Positions 27,449 to 35,962 of a stretch of DNA of 64,000 nucleotides are shown here, piece by piece. The notes under the pieces are model-generated. The model saw nothing but the letters and a program-made list of their open reading frames with translations. It did not search any database and was not told the DNA's origin. The stretch comes from Rhodobacteraceae bacterium D3-12 (GTDB taxonomy: Bacteria > Pseudomonadota > Alphaproteobacteria > Rhodobacterales > Rhodobacteraceae): assembly GCA_025916135.1 (NCBI GenBank), contig CP104793.1, positions 3,757,001 to 3,821,000 of the forward strand, read 5' to 3'. The translations under genes were made by a program, and so were the position numbers. Within the stretch, counting starts at the first letter, position 1, and every line of letters begins with the position of its first letter.

Positions 27449-28305
27449 CGCTTAATCTCCGGTGGCGACGGGCAGGGTTGGAAAAGCCCCCATTCAGACC
27501 AAGAGCCGTCATAGACCGCCCAGTCGCTTTTGCCAAAACGCTCCATCGCCAGCGCCAGAACACAGGCGGTCACGCCTGAACCGCAAGAGGCGATCGCCGG
27601 TTTGGAAAGGTCCATTCCCGCCGCTTCGAATATCGAGCGCAGCTCGGCCGGGTCTTTCATCGTCTTGTCTTCGTTCAACAAATTGACGAAAGGCACATTC
27701 TTTGAGCCGGGAATACGGCCTTGGCGCAGACCGGGCCAGATTTCATCTTCGGTGCCAGCAAAACGCCCGGCAGAGCGGGCATCGACGATCTGGTAATTTC
27801 CCAGTTTCGAGGCTGAGGATACCTGTGTGACGTCTTTGACCAAATGGTTCTGACGGCGCACGGTCATATGGCGGTCGCGGATCACTGGTGGCAGGTCTTC
27901 GGTTGTGCGATTTTCGGCCAGCCACTTGGGAAATCCACCGTCCAGAACGGCGATATTATCCTGCCCCATCAGGCGGAAAAGCCACCAGACACGCGCCGCG
28001 CTCATCAAGCCGTGGGTGTCATAGACGACGACCTGATGGCCATCGCCCACGCCCATCGCCCGCATGCGGGACATGAATTTTTCGACCGGCGGCGCCATAT
28101 GCGGCAGCTCAGACCGGGCATCCGAGATCTCGTCAATGTCGAAGAATCGCGCGCCGGGAATATGGGCTGCGTCGTATTCGGCGCGCGCATCGCGCGGGTC
28201 GCCGGGCAAATAATATGTCGCGTCCAGAACCCTAAGGTCGGGGTCTTTCAGATGTGCCGCCAACCAATCGGTGGAAACAAGGGTTTTCGGATCATCAGCA
28301 GCCAT
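27433..28305 (-). CDS. sseA: 3-mercaptopyruvate sulfurtransferase
   Basis: A 290-residue protein with two rhodanese domains (about residues 1-140 and 165-285). The active-site loop CGSGVTA, with nucleophile C241, is the form typical of 3-mercaptopyruvate rather than thiosulfate sulfurtransferases. It transfers sulfur from mercaptopyruvate to cyanide or thiols. Its overlap with the downstream aminotransferase makes sense, because transamination of cysteine would supply mercaptopyruvate; that link is inference. Confidence 0.92.
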   Translation of the reverse strand: MAADDPKTLVSTDWLAAHLKDPDLRVLDATYYLPGDPRDARAEYDAAHIPGARFFDIDEISDARSELPHMAPPVEKFMSRMRAMGVGDGHQVVVYDTHGLMSAARVWWLFRLMGQDNIAVLDGGFPKWLAENRTTEDLPPVIRDRHMTVRRQNHLVKDVTQVSSASKLGNYQIVDARSAGRFAGTEDEIWPGLRQGRIPGSKNVPFVNLLNEDKTMKDPAELRSIFEAAGMDLSKPAIASCGSGVTACVLALAMERFGKSDWAVYDGSWSEWGLFQPCPSPPEIKRCLTS

Positions 28306-28408
28306 GTGCGCCCCCTGGAAAAACTCTGTTCTCCCTAGCGCGGAGGCGCCAATTTCGCAAGGCCGGAGCGCGGTTTGTCGCGCCCCGGCATTGGTAAGAA
28401 AGGCAGAT

Positions 28409-28708
28409 TTACTTCGCCATCATGTTCTTGACCACGCCGACAATGGCCAAAACCACGCCACCGCCAACACCGCCCGAGGCCACCTGCCCGACGATCGCGC
28501 CGATATCCATGCCACCGGCCATTTCGGTCGCGCCTGCTGCGGCTTCGGCCCCACCGGCGCCCAGCATCGACAGGATTTGGCCACCAATACCGCCACCAAC
28601 AATGCCCGCGATCGAGTTCACGAGCACACTTTGGTTAAGGTTCTTGAGCAAACCACCAGCGGCGTTACCGCCGATTGCGCCCGAAATCAGGCTAATCAAA
28701 AATTCCAT
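28409..28708 (-). CDS. Glycine-rich hydrophobic small protein, unknown function
   Basis: A 99-residue hydrophobic protein rich in Gly and Ala with glycine-zipper-like spacing (ISGAIGGNAAGG, IAGIVGGGIGGQI, VASGGVGGGVVLAIVGVV). Three short hydrophobic stretches could each span a membrane or pack as an oligomer. I do not recognise a named family. Codon usage and a purine-rich stretch (GTTGGAG) upstream of the ATG support a real gene. It sits alone between sseA and smpB. A small membrane or pore-like protein is possible but unproven. Confidence 0.6.
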   Translation of the reverse strand: MEFLISLISGAIGGNAAGGLLKNLNQSVLVNSIAGIVGGGIGGQILSMLGAGGAEAAAGATEMAGGMDIGAIVGQVASGGVGGGVVLAIVGVVKNMMAK

Positions 28709-28824
28709 TGCGTTTCTCCAACGGGTCTAAACCAAAAGTGTTACCAAGGGCTGACCCATACGCCCCAGTCGCGGAGCAAGGTTAACAGATCGGTGATGCC
28801 GCCCTTCATGGGAGATTTGCGGCG

Positions 28825-29301
28825 CTATTCCCCGTGGCGCAGGAGGCGCTGTTTCTGGCGGCCCCAGTCACGCTTGGCATCGGTGGCGCGCTTGTCGTGC
28901 AGCTTCTTGCCCTTGGCGATACCGATCTTGATCTTGGCCTTACCGCGGTGATTGAAATAGAGCACCATCGGCACAAGGGTCATCCCCTTGCGCGCCGTGG
29001 CCTGCCACAAGCGGCTAAGTTCTTTCTTTGAAACCAGCAACTTGCGCTTGCGCCGTTCTTCGTGGCCGAAGGTCTTGGCCTGTTCGTAGGGGGCGATATA
29101 GCTGTTGACCAGCCACAGTTCGCCTTCGTCCACATGGGCATAGCTTTCGGCGATATTGGCATTGCCAAGGCGCATGGATTTGACCTCGGAGCCTTCGAGC
29201 ATGATGCCGCATTCGAGGTCTTCCTCGATTGCGTAATCAAAGCGCGCGCGGCGGTTCTCGGCCACGACCTTGTAGTTGGGATTGTCAGGTTTCTTTGCCA
29301 T
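28825..29301 (-). CDS. smpB: SsrA (tmRNA)-binding protein
   Basis: A 158-residue SmpB, the partner of tmRNA in trans-translation of stalled ribosomes. The N-terminal [36 protein letters not shown] and the C-terminal basic tail ([29 protein letters not shown]) are diagnostic. The tmRNA gene itself is not in the window. It is divergent from the purine-catabolic operon across a 306-base spacer. Confidence 0.97.
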   Translation of the reverse strand: MAKKPDNPNYKVVAENRRARFDYAIEEDLECGIMLEGSEVKSMRLGNANIAESYAHVDEGELWLVNSYIAPYEQAKTFGHEERRKRKLLVSKKELSRLWQATARKGMTLVPMVLYFNHRGKAKIKIGIAKGKKLHDKRATDAKRDWGRQKQRLLRHGE

Positions 29302-29607
29302 AATCGGGGTTGATTACTCCTCTGGTAAGAAATCAGCAAGTATTGTGAACATGCCGATACGGCGAAAATCATCAGGGTGACTTCCGGCTGACCTCCGGCT
29401 GACATGCGTATGACATTCGCGCGGGTATGGATTAACCTTTGATTAAGTTAACGCAGCGTGCGGTGCTTGGGTTGTATTTGGTGGCTTTTACGAACAATAC
29501 AAAGGAGTTTCGGGAAAAATCTGATAATCCTTTGTCGCGCGCGCGCGTATGACAGAGCGACACACAGGACGAAGCCAACCACTAGACGACAAAGCAGGAC
29601 GACATAG
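29302..29607. promoter_or_regulatory. 306-bp divergent regulatory spacer of smpB and purine operon
   Basis: No gene is visible. A perfect inverted repeat, TTGTATT (29472-29478) and AATACAA (29496-29502), lies about 105-135 bases upstream of the puuE-type start and looks like an operator for a catabolic regulator. At 29430-29452 a second element repeats GATTAA and ends GTTAAC. A short direct repeat, TCCGGCTGAC, occurs twice around 29383-29402. The smpB ribosome-binding site lies at the left edge. Confidence 0.45.
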
Positions 29608-31020
29608 ATGAACCGTTACCCTCGCAACATGACCGGCCATGGCCAGAACCGCCCCAACCCGCAATGGCCGGGCAACGCGCGGGTGGCCGTGCAATTCGTG
29701 CTGAATTACGAAGAAGGCGGCGAGAATAGCGTGCTGCACGGTGATGCGGCCTCCGAGGCGTTCCTGTCGGATATTGCGGGCGCGGCGCAATGGCCGGGAC
29801 AGCGCCATTGGAACATGGAATCGATCTACGACTATGGGGCGCGGGCCGGGTTCTGGCGCGTGCATCGGCTGTTTACCGAGGCCGGCATCCCGCTGACCAT
29901 CTATGGTGTGGCCAGCGCGCTGGCGCGCAGCCCCGAACAGGTCGAGGCGATGCAGAGCGCCGGTTGGGAGATCGCCAGCCACGGGTTGAAGTGGGTCGAG
30001 CACAAGGACATGCCCGAGGCCGAGGAACGCGCCAGCATCCGCGAGGCGATCCGCCTGCACGAGGAAGTCACCGGCGCGCGCCCGCGCGGTTGGTATACCG
30101 GGCGATGCAGCGAGAACACCGTGCGACTGGTGGCTGAAGAGGGCGGGTTTGACTATATCTCGGACACATATGACGACGATCTGCCCCATTGGATCGAGGT
30201 GGGCGCGCGCGATCAGCTGATCATCCCCTATACGCTTGAGGCCAACGACATGCGCTTTGCCACCGCGCCGGGGTGGGTCACGGGCGAAGATTTCGGCAGC
30301 TATCTGCGCGATGCGTTCGACGCGCTCTACCACGAGGGCAAAGCGGGGCAACCGGCGATGATGAGCATCGGTTTGCATTGTCGCCTGATCGGGCGACCGG
30401 GCAAGATTGCCGCGCTGAAACGCTTTGTCGACTATATCCAGAGCTTTGACGATGTGTGGTGCCCGCGCCGGATTGAGATTGCCGAGCATTGGGCCAAGAC
30501 CCACCCGCATCAGCGCCGCGAACGGCCAAGCGCGATGGAGAAGGCGCGATTTGTCGAGATGTTTGGCGGCGTGTTCGAGCATTCGCCGTGGATCGCAGAG
30601 CGGGCTTGGGCGCTTGAGCTTGGCCCCGCGCATGACAGCGCGGCAGGGGTGCATAGCGCCCTTGCGCGGATGTTTCGCAGCGCCAGCCGCGAGGAGCGGC
30701 TAGGCGTGTTGACGGCGCATCCCGATCTGGCCGGGAAGCTGGCGCAGGCCGGGCGGTTGACCGAGGAGAGCACGGCGGAACAGGCCGGTGCGGGGCTGGA
30801 CATGCTGACCGATCAGGAACGCACACAGTTCACCGCGCTGAATGATGCCTATGTCGCCAAGCACGGCTTTCCCTTTATCATCGCGGTGCGCGACCATGAC
30901 AAACCCGGCATCAAGGCCGCGTTTAAGCGGCGGATCGACAATGACACCGAGGCGGAGTTTGCCGAGGCCTGCAAACAGGTCGAGCGCATCGCGCGCTTGC
31001 GGCTGGAGGATATGCTGTGA
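29608..31020 (+). CDS. Allantoinase PuuE - OHCU decarboxylase fusion
   Basis: A 470-residue fusion. Residues 1-305 are a polysaccharide-deacetylase-fold allantoinase (PuuE) with LNYEEGGENSVLHGD, YDYGARAGFWRVHRLF and SIGLHCRLIGRPGK. Residues 312-470 are 2-oxo-4-hydroxy-4-carboxy-5-ureidoimidazoline decarboxylase (UraD), with LTAHPDLAGK and the catalytic-Glu segment STAEQAG, then YVAKHGFPFIIAVR. One chain would thus make (S)-allantoin from OHCU and open it to allantoate. The stop overlaps the GTG start of the next gene (GTGA). Confidence 0.93.
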   Translation: MNRYPRNMTGHGQNRPNPQWPGNARVAVQFVLNYEEGGENSVLHGDAASEAFLSDIAGAAQWPGQRHWNMESIYDYGARAGFWRVHRLFTEAGIPLTIYGVASALARSPEQVEAMQSAGWEIASHGLKWVEHKDMPEAEERASIREAIRLHEEVTGARPRGWYTGRCSENTVRLVAEEGGFDYISDTYDDDLPHWIEVGARDQLIIPYTLEANDMRFATAPGWVTGEDFGSYLRDAFDALYHEGKAGQPAMMSIGLHCRLIGRPGKIAALKRFVDYIQSFDDVWCPRRIEIAEHWAKTHPHQRRERPSAMEKARFVEMFGGVFEHSPWIAERAWALELGPAHDSAAGVHSALARMFRSASREERLGVLTAHPDLAGKLAQAGRLTEESTAEQAGAGLDMLTDQERTQFTALNDAYVAKHGFPFIIAVRDHDKPGIKAAFKRRIDNDTEAEFAEACKQVERIARLRLEDML

Positions 31021-31871
31021 GTGATGTGAGCTATGCGGTGCCGCCCGGCGGCCTGCCGGATCAGAGCCAGAACCCCGAAGGCACGGCCATCTTCACCGAG
31101 GCCTATGCGGTGATCCCTGCGGTGACGATGCGCGACATCGTAACCTCGTTCCTGCCGGGGTGGGAAAAGACGCGGGCGTGGATTTTGGCGCGGCCCCTGT
31201 CGGGGTTTGCCGAAACATTCGCGCAATACGCGGTGGAGGTCGCCCCCGGCGGCGGCAGCCACGCCCCCGAACCCGATGTCGAGGCGCAAGCGGCGCTGTT
31301 CATCACCCGCGGCACCGCGCGGCTGACCCTTGGGCGGGCCATCATCGAGCTGCGCGCCGGGCATATGGTGTATATCCCGCGCAGCGCGGTCTGGACGCTG
31401 TGGAATACCGGTGACGAGGTGCTGCATTTCCAATGGGTGCGCAAACGCTATGCCCCCCTGCCCGGTCAGCAACCGCCCGAGGCGCTGGTGGTGCATGAAA
31501 GCGAGGTGCGCCATTCGGCGATGCCCGATTGCGATGGCAAATGGGCGACGCAGCGGTTTTTCGACCCGCTCGATATCCGCTATGATTTCCACATGAATAT
31601 CGTCACGTTCCAACCCGGCGGGCGCATTCCTTTTGCCGAAACTCATGTGATGGAACACGGGCTTTACGTGTTGCAGGGCACGGCGCGGTATCTTTTGAAC
31701 AAGGATTGGGTCGAGGTCGGCCCCGGCGACTTCATGTGGCTGCGCGCCTTTTGCCCGCAGGCCTGTATCGCCACGGGCGACGCGCCGTTCCGCTATCTGC
31801 TCTATAAGGATGTGAACCGGCATCCGCTTTTGGGGCCGAGACCCCGGTGTCACCGGGCGGGGTGGCGTTGA
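31017..31871 (+). CDS. (S)-ureidoglycine aminohydrolase (bicupin)
   Basis: A 284-residue bicupin that fits (S)-ureidoglycine aminohydrolase, a step between allantoate and ureidoglycolate. The two cupin halves are visible around residues 65-150 and 190-270; the second has VTFQPGGRIPFAETHVMEHGLYVLQGTARYLLNKDWVEVGPGDFMWLRAFCPQAC with the metal-binding His and Glu. Translation starts at GTG 31017, coupled to the fusion gene. The next gene begins immediately after the stop. It fits the purine operon completely. Confidence 0.9.
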   Translation: MSDVSYAVPPGGLPDQSQNPEGTAIFTEAYAVIPAVTMRDIVTSFLPGWEKTRAWILARPLSGFAETFAQYAVEVAPGGGSHAPEPDVEAQAALFITRGTARLTLGRAIIELRAGHMVYIPRSAVWTLWNTGDEVLHFQWVRKRYAPLPGQQPPEALVVHESEVRHSAMPDCDGKWATQRFFDPLDIRYDFHMNIVTFQPGGRIPFAETHVMEHGLYVLQGTARYLLNKDWVEVGPGDFMWLRAFCPQACIATGDAPFRYLLYKDVNRHPLLGPRPRCHRAGWR

Positions 31872-32357
31872 ATGGCTGAGATCGGGATCGCGCCGCTGAC
31901 GTCTGCTGCCTTCGCCCCGTTTGGCGATGTGCTTGAGGTTGCGGGCGCGCCGGACAAGATTATCAACGCCGGATTTTGCGGGCGCTGGCATGACCGCGCC
32001 GCGTTGGATTTCGGCGCGGATGGCCGGGCCGGGATTTCGATATTCAACGCCGAGCCGCGGGCGCTGCCCTATACGCTTGATCTGTTGGAGCGCCACCCGG
32101 AGGGGAGCCAGGCGTTTTTGCCGATGCACGGGCACGAATGGCTTGTCATCGTGGCGCCGGATGCAGGCGGAAAACCGGGCAAACCGCTCGCTTTTCGGGC
32201 AAGCGGGGCGCAGGGGGTGAATTTCCATCGCGGCACATGGCACGGCGTGTTGACGCCTTTGCATACGCCGGGCCTGTTTGCTGTGGTGGACCGCATCGGG
32301 AGCACGCCGAACCTTGAGGAATACCGGCTTGATCCGCCTTATGTAGTTTTATCTTGA
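31872..32357 (+). CDS. allA: Ureidoglycolate lyase
   Basis: A 161-residue AllA-type cupin. It would split ureidoglycolate into glyoxylate and urea, the last step of purine-ring breakdown. Visible marks are LTSAAFAPFGDVLEV at the start, FLPMHGHEWLVIVAPD in the middle and NFHRGTWHGVLTPL, with histidines in cupin positions. No spacer separates it from the aminohydrolase gene. Urease is not in the window. Confidence 0.92.
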   Translation: MAEIGIAPLTSAAFAPFGDVLEVAGAPDKIINAGFCGRWHDRAALDFGADGRAGISIFNAEPRALPYTLDLLERHPEGSQAFLPMHGHEWLVIVAPDAGGKPGKPLAFRASGAQGVNFHRGTWHGVLTPLHTPGLFAVVDRIGSTPNLEEYRLDPPYVVLS

Positions 32358-32405
32358 CCAGCGCGACCCGCCGACAAGAGCGGGCGCGATCCCAACAAGG
32401 AGACA

Positions 32406-33842
32406 GTGATGACCGCACCCAACATTGGCAGCGCAGAGCAGCTGCGCGACCCTGATTACCTGCCACCTCTGGCGCAGGCGGTGCCATTGGGCATTCAACA
32501 TGTGCTGGCGATGTTTGTGTCAAACGTGACGCCCGCCATCATCGTCGCCGGGGCGGCGGGGATCGGCTTTGGCTCGGACCAAGGGGCGCTCGGCTTTCCT
32601 GATATGAGCTATTTGATCCAGATGTCGATCCTGTTTGCGGGGATTGCCACGCTGATCCAGACCATCGGGATTGGCCCGGTGGGGGCGCGGTTGCCGATTG
32701 TGCAGGGGACATCGTTTGCCTTTGTGCCGATCATGATACCGGCGGTTGCGGGGCTTGGCACCGCCGGGTTGGGCGGGTTGATGACCGGCGTGGTTCTGGG
32801 CGGGCTGTTTCACTTTGTCCTTGGGTTTTTTGTCGGGCGCATCCGCTTTGCTTTGCCGCCTTTGGTGACCGGGTTGATCGTGCTGATGATCGGCTTGGCG
32901 CTGGTCAAGGTGGGCATTCAATATTCCGCCGGGGGCGTTTTGAAATACAACGCCGTGCATCTGCAATCCGCCGCGGGGGCGGCGCGGGTGCCGGTTGACT
33001 TGCCTGATCGGGCGGCGGGTTTTGCCAGCGCGTTCGGGACGATGCAATACTGGCTGCCGGCGCTTATTGTGGTGTTGGTCACGCTGCTTTTGAAATTCTT
33101 CGCTCGTGGTTTTATCTCGATCGCTTCGGTGTTTCTTGGGATTGTTGCGGGCTATGTCGTGGCCTTGGCCATGGGGCAGGTCAGCTTTGCCAATGTCGGC
33201 AATGCGCCGCTGTTTCAGGTGCCGATGCCGTTCAAATACGGCTGGAGCATTGATTGGGCGATTGTGATCGGCATGTGTTTCATGGCCGTGGTGTCGGTGA
33301 TTGAAACGGTGGGTGATACCAACGGCATCACCAAGGGCGGCGCCGGGCGCGAGGCAACCGACGAGGAAGTCAGCGGCGCGACCTTTGCTGACGGGGTCGG
33401 CACGGCCATTGCCGGGGTGTTTGGCGGCTTGCCCAATACCTCGTTCAGCCAGAATGTCGGGCTGATTGCGATGACCGGCGTGATGAGCCGCCATGTGGTG
33501 AGCATTGGCGCACTGTTCCTGATCGTGGCCGGCTGCATGCCGGTGGTGGGCGCATTGATCCGCACCATGCCCGAACATGTGCTGGGCGGTGGTGTGATCG
33601 TGATGTTCGGCATGGTCGCCGCGTCAGGCATCAACATGCTGTCCGAGGTGAACTGGAACCGCCGCAACATGGTGATTTTCGCCACCTCGCTGTCGCTTGG
33701 CCTTGGTCTGCAACTGGTGCCTGAGGCGCTGCAACACCTGCCGCGCACGGCGCAGGTTTTGCTGACCTCGGGGCTGTTGCCTTCGGCGGGGCTGGCGATC
33801 GTGCTGAACCTGATCCTGCCCGAAAATCTGGGCGAGGATTAA
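32406..33842 (+). CDS. NCS2-family nucleobase:cation symporter (xanthine/uric-acid permease)
   Basis: A 478-residue membrane protein with the NCS2 layout of about 14 transmembrane segments in two inverted repeats. The family motif of the substrate region is visible (FGGLPNTSFSQNVGLIAMTGVMSRHVV). The start PLAQAVPLGIQHVLAMFVSNVTPAIIVAG is typical. Context in a purine-catabolic operon points to uptake of xanthine or uric acid; the exact substrate is not determined. AAGGAG lies upstream of the ATG, 48 bases after allA. Confidence 0.93.
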   Translation: MMTAPNIGSAEQLRDPDYLPPLAQAVPLGIQHVLAMFVSNVTPAIIVAGAAGIGFGSDQGALGFPDMSYLIQMSILFAGIATLIQTIGIGPVGARLPIVQGTSFAFVPIMIPAVAGLGTAGLGGLMTGVVLGGLFHFVLGFFVGRIRFALPPLVTGLIVLMIGLALVKVGIQYSAGGVLKYNAVHLQSAAGAARVPVDLPDRAAGFASAFGTMQYWLPALIVVLVTLLLKFFARGFISIASVFLGIVAGYVVALAMGQVSFANVGNAPLFQVPMPFKYGWSIDWAIVIGMCFMAVVSVIETVGDTNGITKGGAGREATDEEVSGATFADGVGTAIAGVFGGLPNTSFSQNVGLIAMTGVMSRHVVSIGALFLIVAGCMPVVGALIRTMPEHVLGGGVIVMFGMVAASGINMLSEVNWNRRNMVIFATSLSLGLGLQLVPEALQHLPRTAQVLLTSGLLPSAGLAIVLNLILPENLGED

Positions 33843-33883
33843 GCGCTCGGACAGCGCGCGCTCGGCATCTAAATGATAGCCAC

Positions 33884-33985
33884 CGGATCGCTTGCGATCC
33901 GGGTCGCGCCCGACCCCGCCCCCCAGGGCGGGCGCGACCCTAGCGTTGCGGCGGGAGGGCCACACCGGGCCGCTATCCCGCCGCA
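33884..33985. repeat. Cluster of three strong hairpins after the permease gene
   Basis: Three perfect stems lie side by side. CCGGATCGC/GCGATCCGG is at 33884-33892 and 33895-33903; GGTCGCGCCCG/CGGGCGCGACC at 33903-33913 and 33930-33940; GCGGCGGGA/TCCCGCCGC at 33949-33957 and 33977-33985. The first two share their junction base. None is followed by a clear T run. They could act as a terminator or RNA-stabilising structure for the purine operon, or be a repeat element. The rest of the 348-base gap before yjhX shows no gene. Confidence 0.6.
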
Positions 33986-34190
33986 GGCCATTCACGGCGG
34001 CGCATCAAATGCGCTATGACACCCCTGCCCCGGACTTTTAACAACCATCCGGGTGACGGAGATTTTATGCTGGAGATTGCGGGAAACCGCTAGGCCCTCT
34101 CTCTTGGGGCCGAACACCACCAAGACCTGCTCACGCGTGACGCTGAGCCGGGGTCTTTATTTGTGTTCGCATAAAAACCGGAACTTCAAA

Positions 34191-34448
34191 GTGAACATTT
34201 CAAAGACAGAACAGCGGGTTCTGCACGTTTTGGCGCAGGGTGGAGCGATCCATTTTGAGCGCGCCAGCAACGGCAAAATCCGCGAAATCATCTGCTTTAC
34301 CCGTGACGGTCACGTTCTGAGTGATTGTTCGGGTGAGGTTTTCAAACGGTTGCACCGGCGCCGGTTGATCCGCTCGCAATCCGGCAAACCCTATCGCATC
34401 ACGCGCGAGGGGATTGTCGCGGTGCGGCCACAACTCGACAACCGTTAA
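34191..34448 (+). CDS. yjhX: YjhX-family protein (UPF0386)
   Basis: An 85-residue protein matching the YjhX/UPF0386 family throughout (NISKTEQRVLHVLAQGG, NGKIREIICFTRDGHVLSDCSGEVFKRL, KPYRITREGIVAVRPQLDNR). The family was proposed as a toxin in an yjhX-yjhQ pair with a GNAT protein. The start is GTG 34191, which gives exactly the family length; the frame stays open upstream without similarity. Notably a GNAT-family gene follows within about 25 bases, which is the known yjhX-yjhQ gene order. Confidence 0.87.
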   Translation: MNISKTEQRVLHVLAQGGAIHFERASNGKIREIICFTRDGHVLSDCSGEVFKRLHRRRLIRSQSGKPYRITREGIVAVRPQLDNR

Positions 34449-34472
34449 CCAATGAACACTGGAAAAAGACCA

Positions 34473-34901
34473 ATGATACGAGACTACACAAACGACGACA
34501 CGGATGGCTTGATCGACATCTGGTGGGAGGCGAATGCGCTGGCGCATCCGTTCCTGCCCGAGGCGTTCGTGGCGCAGGTGGCCTATGACATGCGCCATAG
34601 CTACCTGCCCAATGCCGAGACCTCGGTTTTGGAATTAGACGGCACGCCCATCGGCTTTATCGCCATGATCGGCACTGAGATTGGCGGGCTATTTCTTTTG
34701 CCTGCACATCACGGGCGGGGCCATGGCCGCGCTTTGGTCGATCATGTGGTGGCGCAAAAGGGGCCGCTGACGGTGGAGGTTTTTGCCGAAAACGCTGTGG
34801 GCCTGCCGTTTTATGAGCGGATGGGCTTTGCCAAAACGGGTGAGTATCTGCACGAGCCGTCCGGCGCGATGACGCTTCAAATGGCGATGCCCGGCGGTTA
34901 G
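34473..34901 (+). CDS. GNAT-family N-acetyltransferase (YjhQ-like position)
   Basis: A 142-residue GNAT. IRDYTNDDTDGLIDIWWEANALAHPFL opens it, GLFLLPAHHGRGHGRALVDHV is the acetyl-CoA loop (Q/RxxGxG/A form), and VEVFAENAVGLPFYERMGFAKTGEYLHEPSG closes it. E. coli YjhQ is also a GNAT next to YjhX, where it was proposed as the antitoxin, so this may be the same pair; that is inference. I chose the ATG at 34473 with GGAAAAAG upstream; an in-frame ATG at 34452 is the alternative. Confidence 0.83.
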   Translation: MIRDYTNDDTDGLIDIWWEANALAHPFLPEAFVAQVAYDMRHSYLPNAETSVLELDGTPIGFIAMIGTEIGGLFLLPAHHGRGHGRALVDHVVAQKGPLTVEVFAENAVGLPFYERMGFAKTGEYLHEPSGAMTLQMAMPGG

Positions 34902-34983
34902 GCCCGGAACGTGCAGCGCGGCGGCTTGGGCTTTCGCGCTGCACTGCCGCGCGCGGGGCTTATGCCCCTTTTTGCGGAAAGCC

Positions 34984-35763
34984 TCAGACGAAAATCGCCA
35001 CGTTCTGACGCGCCGCGCCAAGCCGGTGACCCTTCAGATCGTGTAGCGCCATGTTTTGTAGGGAATAGCCGTGCTCGGCCTGTTCGCTGAACGACGACAG
35101 GCGCACCCAATCCAGCGTGTCGGGGATATGGGCAATGTCGAGCGACCAAGTGATCGTGCTGACCGGGCCGAAACGGTCAAAGCTGGCCATTGCGGCGGGA
35201 GGAAGCCCGTCACCGAGGCAGGCCATGGTGATGATCGGCGACAGCGCGCCGGGATCGCGCAGGCGCATCCAGACGGAAAAGGCGGGCGTTTCGGCGCCAG
35301 AGAGCAGATGCGCGCCGGTGGCGAGGCGCATGTCGAAATTCGACATGAAGTTGATCTGCGCGCTTTCGGGCATGAAGCGCGGGCAATCCTCAGGGGCGGG
35401 GACGTCTTCGTGGCTGAAATCATGGGCGAGAGCGCTGTCGCGCGCCTCTCCGAAAACCAGCGTCACGCGCACGGCGCTTTCCCCTTGGGAGCGGCAGTCA
35501 ACCTCGACAAAGGCGGCCGAGCGCCCGCGCCGCAGCAGGGTCGGACGCAGATCAAGCGCGCCGCTTGCCGGGCGCATATAGGCGACCTGCATGGTGCGCA
35601 GCGGTGGCAGATCGGGAAACGCCCGCTGCGCCGCCGCAACGCTCAGCGCCGCCGTCAGCCCGCCGAATGTGGTGCGCCCTTGGGTCCAGTTGTCGGGCAC
35701 GTCGCTGGCGAAGCCGCCATCAGTTTCGACCATATCGGCGAGTAGGGTGCTAAGCGGGATCAT
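34984..35763 (-). CDS. Acyl-CoA thioesterase family protein (double hot-dog)
   Basis: A 259-residue protein with the TesB-like double hot-dog layout: FASDVPDNWTQGRTTFGGLTAALSVAAAQRAFPDLPPLRTMQVAYMRPA for the first half and a second half around residues 150-255 (STITWSLDIAHIP, EHGYSLQNMALHDLKGHRLGAARQNVAIF). It is predicted to hydrolyse acyl-CoAs; chain-length preference cannot be told. The spacer before the neighbouring GNAT gene is about 80 bases, and the two are convergent. Confidence 0.83.
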   Translation of the reverse strand: MIPLSTLLADMVETDGGFASDVPDNWTQGRTTFGGLTAALSVAAAQRAFPDLPPLRTMQVAYMRPASGALDLRPTLLRRGRSAAFVEVDCRSQGESAVRVTLVFGEARDSALAHDFSHEDVPAPEDCPRFMPESAQINFMSNFDMRLATGAHLLSGAETPAFSVWMRLRDPGALSPIITMACLGDGLPPAAMASFDRFGPVSTITWSLDIAHIPDTLDWVRLSSFSEQAEHGYSLQNMALHDLKGHRLGAARQNVAIFV

Positions 35764-35962
35764 CGGGCCACCTTGGGGTTAATTCATGCTGTTTGCGGCA
35801 TCAGATCACATTCCCGGCGGCGCTTGAATCGCTTTGCGAGGTGACGTGACGTTCAGGCTGCGGCAATTCAGCATGCAATTGCACACAATTTTTTGGCTTA
35901 CCGCCGCTTCAAAGGCTGTTAAAAAGCAATCAGCCACCGTTTCCCGCGAAAGGACCTGCCAA

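Noticed and set aside
29488-32264. Long open frames (388 and 471 codons) on the minus strand
   Set aside because: They oppose the clearly recognised purine-catabolic genes and show no family similarity.
33072-33578. Minus-strand His- and Arg-rich open frame opposite the permease gene
   Set aside because: Antisense shadow of an intact NCS2 permease with all motifs.
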